64,000 nt of DNA from Perlucidibaca aquatica. Lineage in GTDB: Bacteria; Pseudomonadota; Gammaproteobacteria; Pseudomonadales; Moraxellaceae. Both the position numbers and the translations under genes were made by a program. The DNA lies in assembly GCF_001676655.1 (NCBI RefSeq), contig NZ_LZDB01000002.1, positions 186,001 through 250,000 on the forward strand. Reading direction: 5' to 3'. Below are positions 18,049 through 25,323 of this stretch, piece by piece. How positions within the stretch are numbered: the first letter of the stretch is position 1; every line of letters begins with the position of its first letter. Under the pieces are notes generated by a model that worked only from the letters and a program-made list of their open reading frames with translations, was not told the DNA's origin and made no database searches.

Positions 18049-18157
18049 CATCCGGTGCGGCCTGACACTGGAAAACACGCCGCAAGTACGTCCCTGTAGG
18101 CTCTCATGCGCCATCCATGGCGCATGACGGTTTTCCAGTGTCAGGCCGCACCAGATG
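18049..18157. repeat. Long hairpin repeat, copy 1
   Basis: 28-bp inverted arms (18049-18076 and 18130-18157, one mismatch) enclose a 53-nt core that itself holds a 24-nt palindrome (18104-18127, arms TCATGCGCCAT / ATGGCGCATGA). Copies 2 and 3 are at 20078-20186 and 25183-25291. It fills the space between dcd and the acyl-CoA dehydrogenase gene. It has no T tract, so it is not a simple terminator; a REP/MITE-like dispersed element is more likely. Confidence 0.9.
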
Positions 18158-18206
18158 AACAGCGTTCTCTTTTCGGGCGTTCGCGCCGTGAGCTTGGAGT
18201 TTCCTA

Positions 18207-20045
18207 ATGTCGCATCGCCTTACGCTCGATTTTTTGTTGAATGATTGGCTGAACGCCGAAGCCCTTTGCCAGCGCGCGTTTCATGCGGAGCATAGTCGCG
18301 ACACCTTTGCTGCGGTGCTGGATCTTAGTGAGCAGATTGCGACGGAGCAGTTTGCGCCGATTAATCGGCTCACGGATATCCAAGAACCGGAGTTTGACGG
18401 GGTGACGGTGCATCTGCCGAAGGAGATGCCGATTGCGCTGGCGGCCTTCAATGAGGCCGGGTTGATGTCGGCGAGCAAGCCGGCGGAGGTCGGTGGCATG
18501 CAGCTGCCGACCGTGGTCGAGATGGCGTCGATGAGTTTTTTCTATAAGGCGAGTGTGTCGCTGGCGGCTTATCCGATGCTGACGCGCGGTAATGCCAATA
18601 CCATATTTGCGCATGGCACGCCGAAGCAGGTCGAGGTGTTTGCGAAGACGGGCTTTGCCGGTACGACCTACGGCACGATGTGTTTGAGTGAGCCGCAGGC
18701 TGGCTCTAGCTTGTCCGATATTGCCACGCGAGCGGTGCCTGATGCGGGTGGTGAAGATGACCCGCTGGGTGCGCGCTATCGTTTAACCGGCAACAAGATG
18801 TGGATCACCGGCGGCGAGCACGAGATGGGCGACAACATCATCCACCTGGTGCTGGCGAAAATTCCGGGGCCGGATGGTAAGCCGGTGGCGGGCGTTAAGG
18901 GCATTTCGCTATTTATCGTGCCGCGTATTTTGGTGGATGCCGAGGGCCGACCTACAGGTCAGCGCAATGATGTGGCGCTGGCCGGGCTCAATCACAAGTG
19001 TGGCTATCGCGGGGCGGTCAATACGCTGCTCAACTTCGGCGAGGGCAAGTTCCTGGTCGAGGGTCGGGCGGGGGCGGTGGGCTATCTGATCGGCGGCGAA
19101 GGCAATGGTTTGCGCTGCATGTTCACGCTGATGAACGAGGCGCGCATCGCAGTGGGTCTGGGCGCAACCATGCTCGGTTATGCCGGTTACGAAGCCTCGC
19201 TGGATTATGCCAAGCAGCGTCCACAGGGTCGTCATGCCGGTGCTGGCGGCAAAAATCATAGCAGTCCACAAGTGCCGATTATCGAGCACACCGATGTGAA
19301 GCGCATGCTCATGATGCAGAAGGCGATTGCCGAGGGCGGGCTGGCACTGGGCCTGTTCTGTGCACGCTTGGTCGATGAAGAAAGTACCGGCACGCCGGAG
19401 CAGGCGAAGGCCGCCGGGCTGCTGCTGGAGCTGTTGGTACCGATTGCCAAGAGCTGGCCCAGCGAGTGGGCGCAGGAGGCCAACAGCCAGGCTATCCAGA
19501 TTCTCGGCGGCTATGGCTACACGCGCGATTTCCCGGTGGAGCAGTACTGGCGCGACAACCGTCTGAACATGATCCACGAGGGCACGCACGGCATTCAGGG
19601 CCTGGATTTGCTCGGCCGCAAGGTGCTGATGAACGAGGGTGCGGGGCTGAAGGCGCTGGCTGCGCGCATCGGCGAGACGGTGACACGTTCGGCCTCGGCG
19701 GATGCCGGCTTGCAGGCTCATGGTCGGGCGTTAAAGGCGGCATTGCAGGAAGTCGTGGCGGCAACGCAGGCGGCCTGGGCGACGGGCAATCCGGCCGAGG
19801 CGCTGGCGAATGCGACGAGCTATCTGCAGGGTTTCGGGCATGTGGTGCTGGCGTGGATCTGGCTGGAGTTGGCGCTGGCTGCGCAGGCCGCCGATGCGGG
19901 GCAGTGGCCTTCCGGCTTCCTGGCCGGCAAACGCGGGGCTTGTGATTACTTCTTCCAGTATGAACTGCCGAAAATCACGCCGTGGCTAGGTGTTGTTGCC
20001 CGGCGTGAAATGGTGTGTGCGCGAGCTTCCGCCGACTGGTTCTGA
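18207..20045 (+). CDS. Acyl-CoA dehydrogenase (long, about 600-residue type)
   Basis: 612 residues, the length of the FadE/DmdC-like subgroup with an extra C-terminal domain. The FAD/substrate segment is 'TYGTMCLSEPQAGSSLSDI', the middle beta domain has 'RLTGNKMWITGGEHEM', and 'QILGGYGYTRDFPVEQYWRDNR' precedes the catalytic Glu in 'IHEGTHGIQGLDLLGRK'. It would catalyse the first, FAD-dependent oxidation of an acyl-CoA thioester, feeding electrons to ETF. Chain length cannot be read from the sequence. The gene is bracketed by hairpin repeat copies 1 and 2 in the same orientation. Confidence 0.92.
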   Translation: MSHRLTLDFLLNDWLNAEALCQRAFHAEHSRDTFAAVLDLSEQIATEQFAPINRLTDIQEPEFDGVTVHLPKEMPIALAAFNEAGLMSASKPAEVGGMQLPTVVEMASMSFFYKASVSLAAYPMLTRGNANTIFAHGTPKQVEVFAKTGFAGTTYGTMCLSEPQAGSSLSDIATRAVPDAGGEDDPLGARYRLTGNKMWITGGEHEMGDNIIHLVLAKIPGPDGKPVAGVKGISLFIVPRILVDAEGRPTGQRNDVALAGLNHKCGYRGAVNTLLNFGEGKFLVEGRAGAVGYLIGGEGNGLRCMFTLMNEARIAVGLGATMLGYAGYEASLDYAKQRPQGRHAGAGGKNHSSPQVPIIEHTDVKRMLMMQKAIAEGGLALGLFCARLVDEESTGTPEQAKAAGLLLELLVPIAKSWPSEWAQEANSQAIQILGGYGYTRDFPVEQYWRDNRLNMIHEGTHGIQGLDLLGRKVLMNEGAGLKALAARIGETVTRSASADAGLQAHGRALKAALQEVVAATQAAWATGNPAEALANATSYLQGFGHVVLAWIWLELALAAQAADAGQWPSGFLAGKRGACDYFFQYELPKITPWLGVVARREMVCARASADWF

Positions 20046-20077
20046 GTTTCAAGGCTTCGCCAAATTGTTACATCCGA

Positions 20078-20186
20078 CATCCGGTGCGGCCTGACACCGG
20101 AAAACACGCCGTGAATACTTCCCTGTAGGCTCTCATGCGCCATCCATGGCGCATGACGGTTTTCCAGTGTCAGGCCGCACCAGATG
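20078..20186. repeat. Long hairpin repeat, copy 2
   Basis: Same architecture and orientation as copy 1: 28-bp arms at 20078-20105 and 20159-20186, 53-nt core with the same inner palindrome. Differences from copy 1 are a T-to-C in the left arm and a few changes in the core near 20112-20119. It lies between the convergent acyl-CoA dehydrogenase and terC genes. Confidence 0.9.
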
Positions 20187-20283
20187 ACAGCGGTCACTTT
20201 TGCGGATTTGGGGCGCAAATTTTCGCATCTGTCCCTGATGCATCACCGCGCAAACTGGCCGCGGCAGAGGCATCGTGGAGATA

Positions 20284-21306
20284 TTAGGTTTCCGAACCGA
20301 TGTCGCTTGTCGGTGACTTGGCCGCGAAAGGATAGGCACTACCGCCTTTACCCTTTGGTGGAATACGCAGGGACAGCAACATGGTGGCAGTCAGCGTTAG
20401 CACGGTGAACGACAGTGACCAGACGACGGGGATTTTGTAGATGTCGATGATCAACATCTTGATCCCGATAAACGCCAAAACCAGAGCCAAACCGTAACTC
20501 AACAAGTGGAAGCGTTCGTGGACGCCGGCCAGCAAGAAGTACATGGCGCGTAGACCGAGAATGGCGAACACATTCGAGGTCAGCACAATGAAGGGGTCCG
20601 TGGTAATGGCAAAAATGGCCGGAATGGAGTCCACGGCAAAGACCACGTCCACAATACCGATCAGGACCACGACAACGGCCAGTGGCGTTACCACGCGGAC
20701 ACCGTTAATGAACGTGAAAAACTTTTCACCATCATAATCTGGGGCGATACGTACCTTGCGTCTTAACCATTGCAGGGCAGGATTGGCCTCTAAGTCCGGT
20801 TCTTTGCCAGCAGCCCACCACATCTTGATGCCGGTAAAGAGCAAAAAAGCGCCAAAGAAATACAGAATCCAATGGAATTTGGCGATCAGCCAGGCACCAA
20901 TCAGAATCATCACAGCACGCAGGACCAGCGCGCCCAGCACCCCGATCATAAGGACGCGTTTCTGAAATTCCGCGGGTACCGCAAAGTAGGTGAACAGCAT
21001 TAGGAAGACAAAGACATTGTCTACAGCCAATGCTTTCTCAATCAAATAGCCGGTAATGAATTCGACGGCTTTGGTGTTGGCCAACTCACGAGCAACGGCA
21101 TCACTGCCAGTCCCGCCAAGGTGCCACCACATCCAGCCCATGAAGACAAAGGAAAGCGCGACCCACACCAGGGACCAGATGCCGGCTTCACGCATCGAGA
21201 CTTTGTGCGAGCCCTGACGATTGAGCACAAAAAAATCCAGGACCAATGCGAGCAGCACAAAAAGTCCAAACAAGGACCACATGAGCGGGGTGCCAATGGT
21301 TGTCAT
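20284..21306 (-). CDS. TerC/Alx family integral membrane protein
   Basis: 340 residues with about eight to nine membrane helices. TerC signatures are 'LDFFVLNRQ', 'EFITGYLIEKALAVDNVFVFLMLF', 'GTGIKMW'-like 'FTGIKMWWA' and 'VDVVFAVDSIPAIFAITTDPFIVLTSNVFAILGLRAMYFLLA', with the paired acidic residues in the membrane (ALAVDN and FAVDSIP). E. coli Alx and related TerC proteins are linked to manganese handling and pH or tellurite response. I see no yybP-ykoY-type riboswitch in the 80 bp upstream. Confidence 0.93.
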   Translation of the reverse strand: MTTIGTPLMWSLFGLFVLLALVLDFFVLNRQGSHKVSMREAGIWSLVWVALSFVFMGWMWWHLGGTGSDAVARELANTKAVEFITGYLIEKALAVDNVFVFLMLFTYFAVPAEFQKRVLMIGVLGALVLRAVMILIGAWLIAKFHWILYFFGAFLLFTGIKMWWAAGKEPDLEANPALQWLRRKVRIAPDYDGEKFFTFINGVRVVTPLAVVVVLIGIVDVVFAVDSIPAIFAITTDPFIVLTSNVFAILGLRAMYFLLAGVHERFHLLSYGLALVLAFIGIKMLIIDIYKIPVVWSLSFTVLTLTATMLLSLRIPPKGKGGSAYPFAAKSPTSDIGSET

Positions 21307-21339
21307 AAAAATGCCTGAATAATAAATAAACGAAAATGC

Positions 21340-21362
21340 AAGCTAGCCGTCACGGCTAGCTT
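21340..21362 (-). terminator. Terminator of the serine hydrolase gene
   Basis: Perfect 11-bp arms AAGCTAGCCGT / ACGGCTAGCTT around one central base. On the minus strand it follows the stop at 21385 and is succeeded by a T-rich stretch (GCATTTTCGTTTATTTATT). Confidence 0.7.
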
Positions 21363-21384
21363 ACTGTCGGTAAACCTGACGGGT

Positions 21385-22680
21385 CTAGCGTACCGTAATC
21401 ACATCACGATGCTTGACGCCAAGACTTTGAGCCGTTCGCCCGGCGCTTGGCGTCGCGGGATTGGTTACGGGAGCGGCACGCAGCGCGTCGCGGATGGCTC
21501 GGAAGGCGGCAATAGACTCGGGGAGATTGGCACGGAAGTCCGGATCCACGCTGGTGCGCGCGATGATCAGGTTGTCCGGTTCAGAGACGTATACATACTG
21601 CCCCCATACGCCGGCAGCGAAATACTCGCGCTGATAGCCTTCCCACACCCACCATTGGTACTGATAGCCGCGCGCACCGTAATCGTAAGGCGAAACGCCG
21701 GGCTCCAAATGAGGCCCTGCCGGCGTGGTGGCCTCCGCCACCCAGCCTTCGGGTAGCAGCTGGATGCCGTTCCAATTGCCCTGATGCAAGTACAAGCGCC
21801 CGAGCTTGGCGAAGTCGCGCAGGCGAGCGTTAAGGCAGCAAAACGCCATTTCCATGCCGTCTTCGCTTGGCTGATCAATATTCCAGTAGGCATCGCCCTC
21901 CATGCCGAGCGGTTGCCAAAGCTTTTCCTCGAGCACGGCGGACAAGGACTTTCCGTATAGCCGCTGCAACATCATTCCCAAGGCCTGAGTATCTACACTG
22001 ATGTAGTGGAGCATCTCGCCGGACGGGCGTTCACGCCCGTAGTCGTGCATGACTCGATCGATGCGCTGACCGAGCACATACACCTTGATAAACAGCCGAC
22101 TGATATCGGAGTGACGACTGACATAATTTTCGTCGAAATCTACGCCGGACGACATTTGCAAAACATGTCGGATTGGCACGCCTTCATAGGCGCTACCCTT
22201 TAGATCAGGCACATAGTCCGTGATCGGGTCGTCCAGTGAGCGAATGCGACCTTCCTTGAGTGCAATGCTCACGAGCGTTGCGACAAAAGACTTCGCCACC
22301 GACCAAGAGGTGTGCCGGGTAGTCGCATCCGCGCCATGGAAATAGCGCTCCATGATGATTTGATCGTCTTTGACCACCAGTAATCCGGTTGCCGTCGCCC
22401 GCTCCAAAAACTCATCGAGCCGGCGTGTCTCGCCGTTGAATGTATAGCGGATATCCAGCGGCCGCTCGGCACGCGAGAACTCAAAGGGCGTGGCGGCGCG
22501 GACCACGCGATAGGGCAGCACCTGCTCCATGCTGCGAAAGTTCTGGATGCGCTTATCGGGCGCAAACAGCGCGTTGAGTTTCAGTGGGTTGTACTCCGCC
22601 CAAGGTCGGATCAGTACCAACAACGCCAGCAACACGAGCGACAATATTGCGCCGCCGATTTTCAAATGCCGTCCCTTCAT
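21385..22680 (-). CDS. Serine hydrolase, class C beta-lactamase fold
   Basis: 431 residues from ATG 22680, beginning with a membrane anchor ('AILSLVLLALLVLI'). The SxxK motif is 'SWSVAKSF', followed by 'HYISVDTQALGMML' and later 'YQYQWWVW' and 'AAGVWGQYVYVSE', as in the beta-lactamase/esterase EstB-like family (COG1680). Such proteins are periplasmic esterases or peptidases rather than antibiotic-degrading enzymes in most cases. The frame is open upstream to 22851 but that part lies in cassette DNA; the anchor argues for 22680. Confidence 0.87.
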   Translation of the reverse strand: MKGRHLKIGGAILSLVLLALLVLIRPWAEYNPLKLNALFAPDKRIQNFRSMEQVLPYRVVRAATPFEFSRAERPLDIRYTFNGETRRLDEFLERATATGLLVVKDDQIIMERYFHGADATTRHTSWSVAKSFVATLVSIALKEGRIRSLDDPITDYVPDLKGSAYEGVPIRHVLQMSSGVDFDENYVSRHSDISRLFIKVYVLGQRIDRVMHDYGRERPSGEMLHYISVDTQALGMMLQRLYGKSLSAVLEEKLWQPLGMEGDAYWNIDQPSEDGMEMAFCCLNARLRDFAKLGRLYLHQGNWNGIQLLPEGWVAEATTPAGPHLEPGVSPYDYGARGYQYQWWVWEGYQREYFAAGVWGQYVYVSEPDNLIIARTSVDPDFRANLPESIAAFRAIRDALRAAPVTNPATPSAGRTAQSLGVKHRDVITVR

Positions 22681-22685
22681 AGTTG

Positions 22686-22919
22686 TTATCCGCTTACCGT
22701 ATAAATTGAGTTGGAGACTTCCAGTGAGCCACGCGCCGTACAGTGCAACAACGAAGCCAGAGCGAGATGCATGATGCGTTGGTGTTGTGACTGGAGAGGA
22801 AGCGCTAGGCCGACGATACCAATAGACTGCTTGGCCTCTCTGACACTCCAACGGGCATACAGTGCTGCTAGGCTGGCTGCTATGATCGCTAGTGCGGCAA
22901 GAGATTGCTCCCAGCTCAT
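22686..22919 (-). CDS. Small membrane protein, possibly the last gene cassette
   Basis: 77 residues from ATG 22919, with one hydrophobic segment ('SLAALAIIAASLAALYARW') followed by a basic, amphipathic tail. No known domain is recognised. Just upstream, the minus strand around 22955-22970 reads GCCTCACCAATCGCTCGAACGGAC, which resembles a degenerate attC left end, so this may be an eroded cassette. It ends five bases before the serine hydrolase start. Confidence 0.4.
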   Translation of the reverse strand: MSWEQSLAALAIIAASLAALYARWSVREAKQSIGIVGLALPLQSQHQRIMHLALASLLHCTARGSLEVSNSIYTVSG

Positions 22920-22987
22920 TGCGTAGTGCGCAAAGTACCGTGTCCGTTCGAGCGATTGGTGAGGCGTCACCATGGCACTGCGAGTTC

Positions 22988-23383
22988 TCATAGCGCGTGA
23001 TCCATCGATGCGCATGCCTTAAGCTCTCCTAGTGACCACACGAGGTTGTACGACTCACGCCATGTGATCACGACGTGCCCATCGCTACCAAGAAGTTCCC
23101 ATGTGACAGTCGCGAAGACAGCACCAGACCCTACAGCGACGATATTCAGGTCTTTGTGCCGGCAGCTACGGCAGCCAGTCCGATGGTACTTGTCGAGAAC
23201 GTTCTGAAAGTAGTCGGCGATGTCCTCGCGCGAGACGAAAGACTCGGAGGTGCCATCACCTCGCACTGCCAGATAAGGTGCAGCGTAGCGGGTTGCAACT
23301 ACGTTCCCGTCAAACGTGGAGAATGCCGCATTGAACTCGGAAAAGAATTTTTTAGCGGACTCGTAAAGGCTGGTGGTTTGCAT
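22988..23383 (-). CDS. SnoaL/NTF2-like protein (cassette gene)
   Basis: 131 residues. The N-terminal helix, 'FVSREDIADYFQNVLDKY' and the alternating strands 'LNIVAVGSGAVFATVTWEL', 'HVVITWRESYNLV' match the NTF2-like/SnoaL alpha+beta cone used by small isomerases and by many uncharacterised proteins. No catalytic assignment is possible. It follows the attC site at 23435-23503 in the minus-strand cassette run. Confidence 0.65.
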   Translation of the reverse strand: MQTTSLYESAKKFFSEFNAAFSTFDGNVVATRYAAPYLAVRGDGTSESFVSREDIADYFQNVLDKYHRTGCRSCRHKDLNIVAVGSGAVFATVTWELLGSDGHVVITWRESYNLVWSLGELKACASMDHAL

Positions 23384-23434
23384 AACTCCCCCTTCTCCGC
23401 GCCATCAACTCATCGGCACGACCAGCGTCGTGAC

Positions 23435-23503
23435 GCCCAACGCCTAGGTTCAGCCGGGGATTAGCCGTAAGGCGAATATCTCGGGTGGAACCGCTGGTTA
23501 GAG
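23435..23503 (-). other. attC-like recombination site
   Basis: On the minus strand: R''-type CTCTAAC right after the stop of the 23507 gene, imperfect inverted interior (GCGGTTC versus GAACCTAGGC), and R'-type GTTGGGC at the other end; 69 bp. Length, core sequences and position between cassette genes fit an integron attC. Confidence 0.65.
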
Positions 23504-23506
23504 GGC

Positions 23507-24061
23507 TTATCCAACGACGGGTACGCCGACTATGTATGGCGGCAACCCTTGATCGTGACGGGTAGCGAACTTTGCAAAATTGGCCTGATAAAGCGGGGTT
23601 GCCTCAGCGTGCGTAAGCCATAGACGAACACCGGATATCATTTCCTGGCAGAACATCTGAAGATCGATGCACAGTGCCTTGTTCAGTGTGCAGTAGTGAA
23701 AGCTGTTACTCGTTGCGTGTGGTTCAATGAATATAATTCGCTCATACGGGCTCTTCGGATGCTGCGTGCTTCCCTGATGCAGAAGTGAGCAGCGGAATCT
23801 GTAACAAGCATCCCCGTCCAAAGGATTAACTACGTTCAGAACCTGACCGGGGAAGTTGGCGGAGAGTGTGGCTTGAACTGTTTCCGCCAAACGAGGTCGG
23901 ACCCACTGCTCGTACCAAGCAGCGTAGCGCACCCCTGTCGCTTTCCCATCCTGCGCGTTTAGCGCGCCCGCAATGTCAGGCAATGTCAGCGCGGTAAACA
24001 GTGACAAGAAATAGTTACCTGATGCTAGGGAGTTTTCGAGCTGGTCGATCAGAAGACGCAT
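23507..24061 (-). CDS. Hypothetical protein (cassette gene)
   Basis: 184 residues, no family recognised with confidence. The sequence is globular, with a mainly helical N-terminus ('LIDQLENSLASGNYFLSLFTALTLPDIAGAL') and a middle part rich in Cys/Phe/His ('DACYRFRCSLLHQGS', 'NSFHYCTLNKALCIDL'). A 'R-x4-6-H'-like arrangement around 'RCSLLHQG' recalls HEPN-type proteins but is not decisive. It is flanked by attC-like sites on both sides and starts twelve bases after the upstream core, as cassette genes do. Confidence 0.6.
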   Translation of the reverse strand: MRLLIDQLENSLASGNYFLSLFTALTLPDIAGALNAQDGKATGVRYAAWYEQWVRPRLAETVQATLSANFPGQVLNVVNPLDGDACYRFRCSLLHQGSTQHPKSPYERIIFIEPHATSNSFHYCTLNKALCIDLQMFCQEMISGVRLWLTHAEATPLYQANFAKFATRHDQGLPPYIVGVPVVG

Positions 24062-24072
24062 GTGCTAATGCC

Positions 24073-24181
24073 CTCTAGCGCATGAGTTAAGCCGACCCGT
24101 GGCGGAGCGGCGGACACGGTCAAGCATAGCGCAAAAGCAAGTGGCCGACGCCACGGGGTCGGCTTGAACGAATTGTTAGGT
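24073..24181 (-). other. attC recombination site
   Basis: 109 bp. On the minus strand it starts with ACCTAAC, whose TAA is the stop codon of the GFA gene, continues AATTCGTTCAAGCCGACCC, and has a matching GGGTCGGCTTAACTC before a degenerate R' core (GCTAGAG). The long complementary arms with a variable middle are the classic attC shape and the clearest such site here. Confidence 0.82.
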
Positions 24182-24571
24182 ATCACTTGGATTGTTGATG
24201 CCCCACCACTTTGGGCGCTTTGAAACGTAGGAATGAGATTGCGGCGCAAGCTCTTGGCGATTGGGTGAATCAAATGTGCCCAGAGCAAGCGCTAAGGTGG
24301 GTTTATCATCAATTGCGCCAATTGTGCTGCCGCACACCGAACAAAATGCACGGCTTGACCATTCTGACGACCGCCATTTCGAAGGCGCTCCACCAGAACC
24401 TGTCCATTGAACTTGATCTCGTGTGAATTCAACCCAAATTTGTGTAAGTGAACCAGAGTGGCGCTGGCATTGTTTGCACGAACAGGTGTGAGGCTTCATT
24501 GCTGGACCAGTAGCTATAAAGCGGATGTTTCCGCACAAGCAACCGCCCTCATAGGTCTTCGGCCTTGCCAT
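24176..24571 (-). CDS. GFA family (glutathione-dependent formaldehyde-activating-like) protein
   Basis: 131 residues with the zinc-binding pattern of the Gfa/CENP-V family: 'GGCLCGNIRF', 'HTCSCKQCQRHSG' and 'FCSVCGS'. Family members bind zinc through these cysteines; the formaldehyde-glutathione activity holds for only some. ATG 24571 has an AGG-type ribosome binding site nine bases upstream. The stop codon overlaps the R'' box of the adjoining attC site, which marks it as a gene cassette. Confidence 0.8.
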   Translation of the reverse strand: MARPKTYEGGCLCGNIRFIATGPAMKPHTCSCKQCQRHSGSLTQIWVEFTRDQVQWTGSGGAPSKWRSSEWSSRAFCSVCGSTIGAIDDKPTLALALGTFDSPNRQELAPQSHSYVSKRPKWWGINNPSDT

Positions 24572-24600
24572 AGTGATTACCTGACTCAATTTGTTATGAA

Positions 24601-24627
24601 GCCTAACGATTGAGCGAAAAGTTATGC
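24601..24627 (-). other. Very short core-to-core junction between cassette genes
   Basis: On the minus strand GCATAAC (containing the cupin stop) is followed after 13 nt by GTTAGGC. Both integron-type core boxes are present, but the hairpin body that normally separates them is missing. Confidence 0.45.
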
Positions 24628-24933
24628 ACTACCTTCACGCTCAATGACGAGAATTCTAGCCTCACCAATCGGATGGGCTACGTGCTCGGTGCCTACCGCC
24701 GCATAGAAGACGTCGCCGGTTTCCAGGATGGTGCTGTACTCAACGCCGGCGTCCCTATAGCGCATCTCGACTTGACCATCAAGTACGGTGAAGACCTCCT
24801 CCCCGTCGTTGATGTGCCATTTGTATGGCTGGTCTGTCCAATGAAGGCGTGTGGTTATGCCGTCCATGTTGGCAATTTCTGCAGCCCCCCAGGGGCGATC
24901 CGCTTTGTATGTGCTTCCGCGAAATACTTTCAT
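24622..24933 (-). CDS. Single-domain cupin (first cassette gene)
   Basis: 103 residues forming one cupin barrel: 'RLHWTDQPYKWHINDGEEVFTVLDGQVEMRY' carries motif 1 (metal-binding His and Glu) and 'GDVFYAAVGTEHVAHP' motif 2. Such proteins are often metal-dependent isomerases, dioxygenases or binding proteins; the substrate is unknown. The start lies six bases after a GTTAGGC core box at the end of the leader region. Confidence 0.75.
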   Translation of the reverse strand: MKVFRGSTYKADRPWGAAEIANMDGITTRLHWTDQPYKWHINDGEEVFTVLDGQVEMRYRDAGVEYSTILETGDVFYAAVGTEHVAHPIGEARILVIEREGSA

Positions 24934-24938
24934 GATGT

Positions 24939-25078
24939 GCCTAACTTAGTTTATACCGCAGTACTGCGGTGTAATTATTCTGGTTTGCTGCATAAGGCGT
25001 GAGCGCTGGTAGGAAGCTCAAGGCTTTCAACACATTGGCAACTTGAACACAGCACTCCCTGCCGACAAATACCGCAAT
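24939..25078 (-). promoter_or_regulatory. Leader of cassette locus 1, attI-like or promoter-like
   Basis: About 140 bp ending at the GTTAGGC core before the cupin gene. It is homologous to 49156-49286: an almost identical 31-bp block (ACACAGCACTCC..CCGACAAATACCGCAA on the plus strand, about 25048-25078) and a matching core-proximal block (CCTAACTTRGTTT..CCGCAG). It holds a perfect 16-bp palindrome at 24955-24970. It is not an attC, since its far end does not pair with the core. An attI site or a cassette-driving promoter is inferred. No integrase gene lies beside it. Confidence 0.55.
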
Positions 25079-25182
25079 TACCATACTTCCGAGAGTGCCA
25101 TGCAGGCACGGCGCAAGTAAACCTACTGCCCAACCCCGCCGGCCCCTGAACCACCACCGCAGCCCCGACCCTGAGCGCTGTT

Positions 25183-25291
25183 CACCTGAGAATCCCCGAC
25201 ACTGGAAAACCGTCATGCGCCATGGATGGCGCATGAGAGCCTACAGGGATGTACTTGCGGCGTGTTTTCCAGTGTCGGGGATTCTCGGGTG
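25183..25291. repeat. Long hairpin repeat, copy 3 (inverted, different stem)
   Basis: Same 109-bp design in the opposite orientation: arms 25183-25210 and 25264-25291, one mismatch. The 53-nt core differs from copy 1 by a single base. The inner 13 bp of each arm is also shared, but the outer 15 bp of both arms are replaced by an unrelated, still complementary sequence. Downstream of the GST-like gene at 25324. The bases 25079-25182 between it and the leader show nothing I recognise. Confidence 0.88.
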
Positions 25292-25323
25292 GCTGAGCCA
25301 GCTCAGTGAGCTGCTAAGGAAGT

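Noticed and set aside
21307-21384. Manganese (yybP-ykoY) riboswitch upstream of the TerC gene
   Set aside because: Only 78 bp are available and they hold a simple terminator hairpin; no riboswitch-like architecture is visible.
24049-24288. 79-codon minus-strand frame over the 24073-24181 region
   Set aside because: It is mostly a translation of the attC hairpin and overlaps the GFA gene in another frame.
24941-25234. 97-codon minus-strand frame through the leader of cassette locus 1
   Set aside because: The homologous leader at 49156-49286 does not keep the frame, so conservation is at DNA level, not protein.
18049-25291. CRISPR array reading of the hairpin repeats
   Set aside because: Only three copies, kilobases apart, in mixed orientation and with no spacer-like regularity.
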